A model generated the notes under the pieces. That model was not told the DNA's origin. It did no database searches and saw only the letters and a program-made list of their open reading frames with translations. Positions 1-5,784 of a DNA stretch of 7,163 nucleotides are shown piece by piece; position 1 is the first letter of the stretch, and each line of letters starts with the position of its first letter. The translations under genes were made by a program, and so were the position numbers. Source of the stretch: Candidatus Moraniibacteriota bacterium (GTDB lineage Bacteria; Patescibacteriota; Minisyncoccia; Moranbacterales; GCA-2747515); the NCBI GenBank assembly GCA_027039165.1, contig JALWEZ010000220.1, forward strand, positions 1 through 7,163, written 5' to 3'.

Positions 1-2
1 CA

Positions 3-134
3 GCTATAGAAGTATTGACAAAAAAATATGGTAAATTTTCGAGTGGAAATGAGCTTTTAGCTCAAACTAATGATTTATTATTTCACTTTGACGAAAGCAA
101 GAAACTTTTAAAATTTATTGCACTAAATTATTAA
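3..134 (+). CDS. C-terminal end of an unidentified protein (5' end outside window)
   Basis: One plus-strand frame is open from the left edge and ends at TAA (132-134), giving the last 43 residues, beginning AIEVLTKKYGKFSSG and ending LLKFIALNY. The other two forward frames are closed by stops within the first 35 bases. An intrinsic terminator begins 3 nt after the stop, which strongly supports a real gene end. The fragment is a mix of short hydrophobic and lysine-rich stretches with no motif I can name, so no function is offered. It is transcribed in the same direction as the lipoprotein gene, but a terminator and a new promoter separate the two. Confidence 0.65.
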   Translation, partial: AIEVLTKKYGKFSSGNELLAQTNDLLFHFDESKKLLKFIALNY

Positions 135-136
135 TC

Positions 137-172
137 AAACAGACTCAATTGGGTCTGTTTTTGCTTTTTTTT
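137..172 (+). terminator. Rho-independent terminator of the left-edge gene
   Basis: Bases 137-146 pair with 151-160 (AAACAGACTC against GGGTCTGTTT, ten pairs with one T.G wobble) around the loop AATT. A T-rich tail, TTGCTTTTTTTT, runs to 172. The stem starts 3 nt after the upstream stop codon. Confidence 0.92.
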
Positions 173-180
173 AAAAAAAT

Positions 181-209
181 TTGACAAATAAATAATACTA
201 TGTTATACT
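181..209 (+). promoter_or_regulatory. Extended -10 sigma70-type promoter for the lipoprotein gene
   Basis: A perfect -35 box TTGACA (181-186) lies exactly 17 bp before TATACT (204-209). The -10 box is preceded by TG at 201-202, giving an extended -10 (TGTTATACT). It sits directly after the upstream terminator, and the expected transcription start is near 216. The lipoprotein start codon lies about 174 nt further on, so the transcript has an unusually long leader. Confidence 0.85.
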
Positions 210-215
210 TACATT

Positions 216-389
216 AAGTTCATTAAAAAATAAAGAGAACTTACTGGCAATAAGGTGGATTTTAGATAATCTCGTAACTTAGCTCCTTAATCGGTTGGTA
301 GCTATTTAAACTAAAAGGTTGATGGTAGTACATCTAAACACTTGTGTGCAAAACACTCGTAGGCATTTTGAATTTATAAAGGATAAAAA
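216..389 (+). promoter_or_regulatory. Long, possibly structured 5' leader of the lipoprotein mRNA
   Basis: About 174 nt separate the predicted transcription start from the ATG at 390. The part from 241 to 370 is about 36% G+C by count, visibly higher than the surrounding intergenic DNA. Small stems visible by eye are TAAGTTC/GAACTTA (215-221 with 237-243), TAGCT/AGCTA (280-284 with 300-304, extended by CC/GG with one bulge), GATG/CATC (321-324 with 331-334) and GTGT/ACAC (344-347 with 353-356). AACTTA at 277-282 could compete with 238-243 for the first arm, so two alternative folds are possible. No intrinsic terminator is seen before the ATG. I do not recognise a known riboswitch class. A Shine-Dalgarno sequence AAAGGA (378-383) lies 6 nt before the start codon. 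Confidence 0.45.
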
Positions 390-1115
390 ATGCAAAATTT
401 ATTTATAGCTCTAATAACAATACTCCTAGTAGTGGGATGTGGTAGTAATACCAATTCCACTCATACCCAGACCGTCGCTATGAGCGTCAACATAGAACAA
501 AACTCTGATGAGATTTTATTAAATTACACTATAGAGACTAATGAAAGTATCGAAATGGCTGTTTTGAAGATGCTATTCAGAGACTCTGACGGTATTATAG
601 TAAAAAAAGACGAATTATATGTGACTGATTTTATAGACATAAATAGCTCATGGAGAGAGATATTCAGTGAGCCTTTATATGGCTTTAAAAGTGGAAGTTA
701 CAGTGTTACGATAGATTTATGTGACGGAGAAGGTGAAATATTAGCGAGTGATGAGAATAATTTCACTTTAGAAAGAGATATTGCAGGTGAAAATGTATAT
801 TTAGAGGAGTTCCTACTCCAAAAAATATACAAAGATCATCCCACTAGATTAAAAGTGGGACGAAAAGCTTCAGTTAAAATTAAAACAAACAAATCTACTC
901 GTGTAATAATTTATATGCTAAATAGTAATGAAGTAGTGCCACTAAAAGAAGAGTGGATAGATAGAGAAGCAATAATAGATTTCACAATACCGGAATCTTT
1001 TGCGGATGAAAGAGTAAAGATCTTTGTGAGTTTTTACCCTATTAACTCTGAAAACTTAGAGGATACGATAAAAAACTCTCGACGAAATGGAGTTTTTCTC
1101 TATATAGTCCCATAA
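390..1115 (+). CDS. Putative secreted lipoprotein, 241 aa, likely beta-sandwich domains
   Basis: The N-terminus is a short hydrophobic signal (residues 4-16) ending in a lipobox V-V-G-C, with the lipidated cysteine at residue 17. The mature protein should therefore be anchored to the outer face of the membrane. A Ser/Thr/Asn-rich linker (18-27) follows. Two stretches of alternating hydrophobic and polar residues, roughly 28-130 and 140-241, look like two beta-sandwich (Ig or fibronectin type III-like) domains; this is inferred from pattern only. The start is fixed because an in-frame TAA lies at 384-386, just upstream of the ATG, and AAAGGA is well spaced. The signal's n-region (M-Q-N) carries no lysine or arginine, which is atypical. 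The gene is monocistronic, with its own promoter at 181-209, and converges on recJ. I recognise no family; a surface binding or adhesion role is possible but unproven. Confidence 0.85.
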   Translation: MQNLFIALITILLVVGCGSNTNSTHTQTVAMSVNIEQNSDEILLNYTIETNESIEMAVLKMLFRDSDGIIVKKDELYVTDFIDINSSWREIFSEPLYGFKSGSYSVTIDLCDGEGEILASDENNFTLERDIAGENVYLEEFLLQKIYKDHPTRLKVGRKASVKIKTNKSTRVIIYMLNSNEVVPLKEEWIDREAIIDFTIPESFADERVKIFVSFYPINSENLEDTIKNSRRNGVFLYIVP

Positions 1116-1134
1116 GCTGTGCTCCTATGACTTA

Positions 1135-1178
1135 TGAATATTTTAATTATGAACCTATAATTAACAAAAAAATATTCA
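1135..1178. repeat. Nested inverted repeat between converging genes
   Basis: TGAATATTTT (1135-1144) pairs perfectly with AAAATATTCA (1169-1178). Inside it, AATTAT (1145-1150) pairs with ATAATT (1157-1162) around GAACCT. The result is a 16-bp interrupted hairpin with a 6-nt bulge on the right arm. It lies between the lipoprotein stop (1115) and the recJ stop (1197-1199). It is almost all A/T, so it is at best a weak transcription stop, probably acting with the neighbouring hairpin. Confidence 0.55.
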
Positions 1179-1204
1179 AAAAGTTGTAGGGGCTTTTTAT
1201 TTTG
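1178..1204 (+). terminator. Probable terminator of the lipoprotein gene, overlapping the recJ stop
   Basis: AAAAAGTT (1178-1185) can pair with GGCTTTTT (1191-1198), including two T.G wobbles, around the loop GTAGG. TATTTT follows. The tail runs into the end of recJ on the other strand. Read on the minus strand the same stem is AAAAAG/CTTTTT, with a T-run eight or so bases later, so it may also help end the recJ transcript. The stem is A/T-rich, hence moderate confidence. Confidence 0.5.
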
Positions 1205-2909
1205 TCTTTGATTTTCTCCAATCTACTAGATTTAATTGCACGCTTACATTTCCATTCCATTCATTTTTTCCTATATTTGCCATTATATCTATATTTTTTG
1301 CACTCTTTATCTCATCTATATCTTCACCAAAACCAAAGCCGATTAAATCTATTTTTTTGGAATTTTTGCTTTTTAGACTCATTTTTAAATGTTTTGCGGT
1401 ATTTCCCACTGTTCTTACTTCCAAAACTACTAGGTTTTGTAAAAAAAATACAGGCTCTTCATTTCCCTCTCCAAACGGCTCGAATTTCTCTAATTCATCA
1501 GCAAGACTTATATTCACATCACCTAAATCAATTTCTAAATCCGCTATAATTTCAGACTCTAACTTTTTATTTTTCGTGCTTTCTTCTACCTCCTGCGACG
1601 CTTTAGAGATAAATTTCTCTATATTTTCCGTCTTGATACTTGCTCCAGCTGCTGCCTCGTGTCCTCCATATTTTTCTAAATACTTACTAGTTTTACTTAA
1701 AATTTCTACAATATTAATCCCATCCACACTTCTAAAAGACCCTCTACAAATATCACCTTCTTTGTGAAATATTCCAGTTGGTTTTCCAAATTTTTTGGCA
1801 ATTTTTCCTGCAATTATCCCCACAACTCCTACTGGATAATCTTCACTTGCAACTACTATAAACTGTTTATCTGTAAAATCTCTTTTTGCAACCTTTTCTG
1901 CTTTTTTGGTTAATTTATCTGTTATTTCCCTTCTTTTATTGTTTTTTTCTTCTAAATCCTCAGCTAAAATTCTAGCTTTTTGTCTATCTTTTTCTCTAAG
2001 TAGATCAAAGGCATCTCTTGCATGAGCCATACGCCCTGCTGCGTTGATTCTAGGACCTATTTGAAAACCAATTTGAGTAGAAGTTGGTAAGTTTTGTGAA
2101 TTTATAGGTATATTCCCCACATCTATCATTTCTTGAAAACCTATTCTCTTGGTTTTTGAAAGTACAAAAAGTCCATATTTTACTAGTACTCTGTTTTCAT
2201 TAATTAGTGGCATGCAATCAGCCACAGTCCCAACTGCTACAATATCAAGTATCCATTTAAGCGTCTCAGCTTTTTGTGGCAAAATTTCACTATAGAGCGC
2301 TTGCAAAACTTTAAAAGCAACTCCAGCCCCACAAAGTCCTTTAAAAGGATAAGTACAACCATTTAAGTGTGGATTTATAATAGCAAGTGCATCTGGTAAA
2401 GTCTCCTTTGGCAAATGATGATCAGTTATTATAACATCAATTCCTTTTTCTTTTGCATACAAAACTTCCTCCACATCACTTGTTCCACAATCAACACTAA
2501 TCATAAGACTTACTCCAGCTTGAGCAAATTCATCAATTGCCTTTTTATTTATACCGTGCCCTTCTGAGTGTTTGTCTGGTATATAAACTTGAATATCTAA
2601 ACCCAATCCTTCTAGTCCATCAGCAAGAATTGTAGAGCTAGTTACTCCATCTACATCATGATCACCAAAAATTCCCACTTTCTCATTGTTTTTTATAGCT
2701 TTTTTCACACGCACAACTAATTTTTTCATATCCCTAAACAAAAAAGGATTACAAATTCCTTTTTCATAATCAGGATTTAAGAAAATTTCAATTTCACGCT
2801 CAGTTTTTAATCCTCTTTTGTATAATAGTTTTTTTGTGATTTCACTTAAATCTGTGTTTTTATTCGCATCAAAATCAAACCCCTCTTCATCCTTAACTTT
2901 CCAAATCAT
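1197..2909 (-). CDS. recJ: RecJ, single-stranded-DNA-specific 5'-3' exonuclease, 570 aa
   Basis: RecJ degrades single-stranded DNA 5' to 3' in the cytoplasm using divalent metals, acting in recombination, mismatch and base-excision repair. All DHH-superfamily motifs are present: motif I GDHDVDG (82-88), VDCGT (139-143), TDHH (162-165), ADCMP (230-234) and RINAAGRM (287-294). The likely metal ligands D83, D85, D140, H164, H165 and D231 are all present. The DHHA1 part has VGVVGI (360-365) and the GGH motif (415-417). A C-terminal OB-fold region follows from about 455, with PFGEGNEEP at 478-486. The length matches the usual 550-580 aa. The ATG is 4 nt after the stop of the upstream ATPase gene, and the only GAGGA-like ribosome site lies 14 nt upstream, inside that gene, so translation is probably coupled. 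Histidine at position 84 (commonly Tyr or Phe) is the only variation noted in the motifs. Confidence 0.97.
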   Translation of the reverse strand: MIWKVKDEEGFDFDANKNTDLSEITKKLLYKRGLKTEREIEIFLNPDYEKGICNPFLFRDMKKLVVRVKKAIKNNEKVGIFGDHDVDGVTSSTILADGLEGLGLDIQVYIPDKHSEGHGINKKAIDEFAQAGVSLMISVDCGTSDVEEVLYAKEKGIDVIITDHHLPKETLPDALAIINPHLNGCTYPFKGLCGAGVAFKVLQALYSEILPQKAETLKWILDIVAVGTVADCMPLINENRVLVKYGLFVLSKTKRIGFQEMIDVGNIPINSQNLPTSTQIGFQIGPRINAAGRMAHARDAFDLLREKDRQKARILAEDLEEKNNKRREITDKLTKKAEKVAKRDFTDKQFIVVASEDYPVGVVGIIAGKIAKKFGKPTGIFHKEGDICRGSFRSVDGINIVEILSKTSKYLEKYGGHEAAAGASIKTENIEKFISKASQEVEESTKNKKLESEIIADLEIDLGDVNISLADELEKFEPFGEGNEEPVFFLQNLVVLEVRTVGNTAKHLKMSLKSKNSKKIDLIGFGFGEDIDEIKSAKNIDIMANIGKNEWNGNVSVQLNLVDWRKSKTK

Positions 2910-2913
2910 AAAA

Positions 2914-5373
2914 TTATTTTAAATCCTCTACTCCAAAAGTAATATCTTCTCCTCTGTAAACATCTCCAGTTATAAGTTTCATAGCTAGTGCATCTGCTAT
3001 AGAATTATCTATGTATCTGTGAATTGACCTAGCTCCAAATAATTCATTGTATCCTCTTACTACAACTTCCTGTGCTACATCGTCATCAAAAACAACTCTT
3101 ATATTTTGCTCTTGCTCTGTTCTTTTTGCAAATTTCTTTAGAAGTAGTTTTGTTATAAGCACTGCTTCATCTCTACTTATCGGTCTAAACACTACTACAT
3201 CATCAAACCTATTTATAAACTCCGGCCTAAATTTACCATTTTTTGTAATAAGATTTAAAATATCTTCTTTCATCTGCTCATATGGAGTTTTATTTTTGAT
3301 ATGTTCTTGAATTTTTACTGCTCCAGCGTTGGAAGTTGCTACTATAATCATTGTAGTAAAATTAATTTTTTTGCCAAATGCATCATGAACCATTCCCTCA
3401 TCCAAAACCTGCAAGAAAATATCAAGTATATCTGGATTTGCTTTTTCTAACTCATCAAGTAATAGTATACCATAAGGATGCTCTTGAGCAAGAGATGTAA
3501 GTCTTCCCTTTTTGCCCGTTGCTCTGGAACCAATCATTTTTGCAAGTGCTTGGGGAGTATTGTATTCACTCATGTCAAATCTAATCATCTTTTCTTTTGA
3601 GCCGAAGTACTCCTGAGCTATTGTTTTGGTCATCTCAGTTTTACCCACACCAGTAGGACCCAAAAACAAAAAACTTCCAGCGGGTCTGTTTGGTCTAGCC
3701 ATACCACTTCTCATTCTCCGAACAGCATTTGCAACTACTCTCACAGCCTCATCTTGACCAATTAAATTATCATGAAATCGTTCTTCAAGATTAATTAATT
3801 TTTTCTTTTCTTTTTTTGTAATTTTTCCTGTTGGAATACCTGTTTTTATACTTACAAATTTCAACACATCTTCTTTTGTAATTTTCTCTGTAACTCCATT
3901 TTTTTGCCAGTGTAGTAAGACTCCGTTAGCTAAATTTAGTGCTCTTTCTGGAAGAGGTGCTGTGTTTGTGTATTTATAAGAAGCACTTACCACTTCTCTT
4001 AGAGCTTGATATGTAAATAAAGTCTTTGAACCGGCATAAAACTGCATAAATAAAGTCTTCATAGCCTCTTCTTCACTCATTTCTTTCATGTGAATTAAAT
4101 CAAAATGCATAAGAAGTCCTTGTCTTTGTTCTACGCTGTTGTGAAATTCGTTTTCTGTAGTTATAGCTATCATTCTAAATGTTGGCATAGGAGCATATCT
4201 AGATAACATTGAAGTAAAAGAGAATCCCCTAATATTATCCATATACTTTTCAAAGTTTTCTACAACAAGTATTACATTTCCAGCATAAGCTGCTTCATGA
4301 AAAAGATTATTTAGTTCATACTCTGGATCTTTGCCGCTTTGTTGCACACTAGCTATTGCTCCACCTAAATCAACCTGCAAGACTTTTGCATTTCTGAGAC
4401 TAGGATGATCATATTTCATAGTTTTTATGCGACGAGCCAACTCATGAACTATCATTCTACGCCCTACACCTGGCTCTCCTAGAATTATTACATTATTTTC
4501 ATTTGGACGAGTCATGACTAGCTCAAGCATATCCATCTCTTCTTTGTGTCCATAAAAAGGTCTGTGAGCAAAATCTGAATTATCAAATCTCGTTAAATTA
4601 CTAGCAAATCTATCTAAATTTACAGTAAATCCATAGTGCCATCTACGTCCAATTGGCTCAAATGTTTCAAAATATTCTCTAGAGAGAAATTTTTCTTTTG
4701 CTTCTTTTTCTTTTTGTTTATCTATTTCCCAAGAAATTACTCGTTCGCATTCCTCTAGTGTAATATCTTTTTTTCTCAATACTTGTTTAAATTTTTCTAA
4801 ATCTTCCAATACTTCATCTGTTATTTCTTCTGGATTTATATCTAATCTATCCCAAACTCTATGAAACCATTTTTCACGTGTGAGCTCTGTTATACTCATA
4901 TCTCTATACGACTTATGATATTGACTAGTATAACTTTTGAAAGCTAAGACTACTGTAAGGACACTTACTATAAATATAATAACACTAACTATTGCATATT
5001 TTGTAAACATAAACGCAATAGCTACAATCAAAGCTCCAGGTAATACAAAATAGATAATAGCAATTAATCCACTAAGAATTAAAACAATCAGAGAAAAAGA
5101 CAATCCTATAAAAATGAATATTAGTCTAACGACAGCACCTACAACTCTAGAAATAAGATTCCAAATAAATCTTTCAAACGACTTACCAAGATCAAAACCT
5201 CTCCAACTTTTCATACTCACATCTTTGTGCCATGGAGCTAGAAGAGTTTTTATAAGTAGAGGTGTAGAAAAATAACGAGGAATATACTTAACGAGTTCAA
5301 AAAGACCTTTAAGAAGTACATTAAACCCCTTTGAAAAATACCAAACCAAGAATGTATGTTTTTTATTACTCAT
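2914..5373 (-). CDS. Membrane-anchored Clp/Hsp100-like double AAA+ ATPase with degenerate first module, 819 aa
   Basis: This protein is related to ClpA/ClpC/ClpB ATPases, which normally thread proteins through a hexamer pore. Residues 1-76 are basic and amphipathic with the motif LLAPWH (44-49), and a hydrophobic block at 77-145 suggests three membrane segments. There is no Clp-N double repeat. A linker with charged helices (150-235) leads to module D1, where Walker A is GEPGVGRR (299-306, Lys and Thr both Arg), Walker B is VVEN (370-373, in place of DE), and LLMHF (420-424) replaces the arginine fingers. The joining motif TGIPTGK (511-517) is normal. Module D2 is intact for ATP use: GPTGVGKT (572-579), LLLDE (637-641), sensor N682, RPEFINR (716-722) and GAR (780-782). 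No M-domain coiled coil is seen. The aromatic pore loops of both modules and a ClpP-binding [ILV]G[FL] loop are not seen. It heads a unit with recJ. There is no Shine-Dalgarno before its ATG. This may be a membrane motor, not a protease subunit; that is inference. Confidence 0.95.
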   Translation of the reverse strand: MSNKKHTFLVWYFSKGFNVLLKGLFELVKYIPRYFSTPLLIKTLLAPWHKDVSMKSWRGFDLGKSFERFIWNLISRVVGAVVRLIFIFIGLSFSLIVLILSGLIAIIYFVLPGALIVAIAFMFTKYAIVSVIIFIVSVLTVVLAFKSYTSQYHKSYRDMSITELTREKWFHRVWDRLDINPEEITDEVLEDLEKFKQVLRKKDITLEECERVISWEIDKQKEKEAKEKFLSREYFETFEPIGRRWHYGFTVNLDRFASNLTRFDNSDFAHRPFYGHKEEMDMLELVMTRPNENNVIILGEPGVGRRMIVHELARRIKTMKYDHPSLRNAKVLQVDLGGAIASVQQSGKDPEYELNNLFHEAAYAGNVILVVENFEKYMDNIRGFSFTSMLSRYAPMPTFRMIAITTENEFHNSVEQRQGLLMHFDLIHMKEMSEEEAMKTLFMQFYAGSKTLFTYQALREVVSASYKYTNTAPLPERALNLANGVLLHWQKNGVTEKITKEDVLKFVSIKTGIPTGKITKKEKKKLINLEERFHDNLIGQDEAVRVVANAVRRMRSGMARPNRPAGSFLFLGPTGVGKTEMTKTIAQEYFGSKEKMIRFDMSEYNTPQALAKMIGSRATGKKGRLTSLAQEHPYGILLLDELEKANPDILDIFLQVLDEGMVHDAFGKKINFTTMIIVATSNAGAVKIQEHIKNKTPYEQMKEDILNLITKNGKFRPEFINRFDDVVVFRPISRDEAVLITKLLLKKFAKRTEQEQNIRVVFDDDVAQEVVVRGYNELFGARSIHRYIDNSIADALAMKLITGDVYRGEDITFGVEDLK

Positions 5374-5424
5374 TTTTATTTTTAATAATTTATTTCACTT
5401 TTTCCCCAAACTATTCTAATTACA

Positions 5425-5453
5425 ATTTTACCACAAAAAAGATGAAAATAAAA
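5425..5453 (-). promoter_or_regulatory. Weak candidate promoter for the ATPase-recJ unit
   Basis: Read on the minus strand, TGGTAAAAT (5433-5425) resembles an extended -10. A poor -35, TTTTAT, lies 17 bp upstream (5453-5448). It sits just after the intrinsic terminator at 5445-5472 and about 50 nt before the ATPase start, which is the right place. TAGAAT slightly further downstream is an alternative -10. The region is so A/T-rich that such matches are expected by chance. Confidence 0.3.
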
Positions 5454-5472
5454 AAACCACAGTTCAGTGGTT
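5445..5472 (-). terminator. Rho-independent terminator closing the small minus-strand unit
   Basis: On the minus strand AACCAC (5472-5467) pairs with GTGGTT (5460-5455) around the loop TGAACT, followed by TTTTTATTTT (5454-5445). The opposite strand has only a broken T-run, so the minus orientation is the better one. It separates the 5527-5784 unit from the ATPase-recJ unit. Confidence 0.8.
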
Positions 5473-5517
5473 ATTTTATATTTGTTTTTGTTTTAGTAAA
5501 ACGTTTTCTTATTAAAC

Positions 5518-5554
5518 TTAGAAAAACTATCTAACAACGTCGACATAAGTAATT
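5518..5554 (-). repeat. Direct repeat, copy 2 (about 36 nt)
   Basis: This copy matches 5646-5680 at 29 of 35 aligned positions, with one 2-nt gap at 5528-5529. The shared core on the plus strand is CTAACAAC followed by TC and ACATAA. Five of the six substitutions are transitions. It covers the second YVDVVR peptide and the apparent frameshift. Confidence 0.6.
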
Positions 5555-5566
5555 ATGTTAAAAACC

Positions 5567-5652
5567 TGTCTAAAATCTTGTTTTTTTGATAAACTTTTTG
5601 ACACAAATGATGAAAATTGATGATACCTTGCCTGAAATAGGGATTTTAGACA
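5567..5652 (-). repeat. Long-range inverted repeat inside the small unit
   Basis: TGTCTAAAATC (5567-5577) is the exact reverse complement of 5642-5652. In a minus-strand RNA the pairing extends to 14 contiguous pairs (5655-5642 with 5577-5564) when G.U wobbles are allowed, enclosing a 64-nt loop. Such a stem would be expected in a structured RNA. It may also be a by-product of the coding sequence. Confidence 0.45.
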
Positions 5653-5680
5653 AACTCTAACAACATCAACATAAACAATC
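5646..5680 (-). repeat. Direct repeat, copy 1 (35 nt)
   Basis: This is the partner of 5518-5554. The cores of the two copies lie 126 bp apart, which is 42 codons and so in the same frame. A shorter resemblance (GTTTATGTT, later GTCTAA) begins at 5725 on the minus strand and may be a third, decayed copy, but it could be chance. There are too few copies and the spacing is too irregular for a CRISPR array. Confidence 0.6.
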
Positions 5681-5726
5681 CCATCATAATTACTCTTAGA
5701 CGCTTCTTCTACATTTAACATAAACT

Positions 5727-5755
5727 TATTATATATTACTTATTAATATATAATA
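5727..5755. repeat. AT-only 12-bp inverted repeat
   Basis: TATTATATATTA (5727-5738) and TAATATATAATA (5744-5755) are exact reverse complements around CTTAT. The repeat lies between the promoter at 5757-5784 and the small ORF, covering the predicted transcription start near 5750. It could be a protein-binding site or simply a product of the A/T-rich composition. Confidence 0.45.
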
Positions 5756-5756
5756 C

Positions 5757-5784
5757 ATTATAACACATTTATTTACACTATCAA
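5757..5784 (-). promoter_or_regulatory. Extended -10 promoter of the small minus-strand unit
   Basis: Read on the minus strand, TTGATA (5784-5779) is followed after 16 bp by TATAAT (5762-5757), with TG in the extended -10 position (TGTTATAAT). The -35 box overlaps the stop codon of the membrane-protein gene (TATTGATAG). Expected transcription start is near 5750, giving an RNA of about 300 nt up to the terminator at 5445. Confidence 0.72.

Larger units (their letters stand above)
5471..5721 (-). pseudogene. Small ORF with duplicated peptide and apparent frameshift (64 aa intact part, possible decayed gene)
   Basis: An ATG at 5721 opens 64 codons ending at TAG (5529-5527). The peptide contains YVDVVR twice, at 17-22 and 59-64. 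The two copies differ at nucleotide level only by synonymous changes (GTT/GTC, GAT/GAC). After copy one the protein reads VCLKSLFQARY. After copy two, shifting over two extra bases (TA, 5529-5528) reads VFLSLIRKRF, similar in spacing and character and again with synonymous Leu, Ser and Arg codons. The shifted frame runs 18 codons to TAA (5473-5471), exactly at the terminator stem. This suggests a small repeat protein broken by a 2-nt insertion, or a sequencing error there. It has a good promoter (5757-5784) but no Shine-Dalgarno. I know no family for it. The alternative is a non-coding RNA in which the ORF is accidental, so the coding claim stays tentative. Confidence 0.4.

Noticed and set aside
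275..345. tRNA-like D-arm wording in the lipoprotein leader
   Set aside because: No acceptor stem, anticodon arm or T-arm consensus (GGTTCGA) is present around it.
322..408. Upstream ORF of 28 codons in the leader overlapping the lipoprotein start
   Set aside because: Its AAAGG is only 3 nt from the ATG, which is too close, and the peptide has no distinctive feature.
1202..1767. Plus-strand open frames opposite recJ
   Set aside because: They are antisense shadows of the conserved recJ reading frame, with biased Leu/Phe/Ser-rich products and no ribosome sites.
5598..5626. Plus-strand TTGACA within the small unit
   Set aside because: No acceptable -10 box at 16-18 bp, and it lies inside the minus-strand unit with no plus-strand gene following.
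5518..5725. CRISPR-like array suggested by 35-nt repeats on the minus strand
   Set aside because: Only two clear copies, 126 bp apart, with a doubtful third at a different spacing. The copies differ by synonymous codon changes and there is no cas gene, so a coding duplication explains them better.
5779..5783. Recoded TGA (glycine), as in Gracilibacteria or Absconditabacteria
   Set aside because: recJ, the ATPase and the lipoprotein have no in-frame TGA and use GGN for all glycines; the single TGA here is at a gene end and is followed by TAG.
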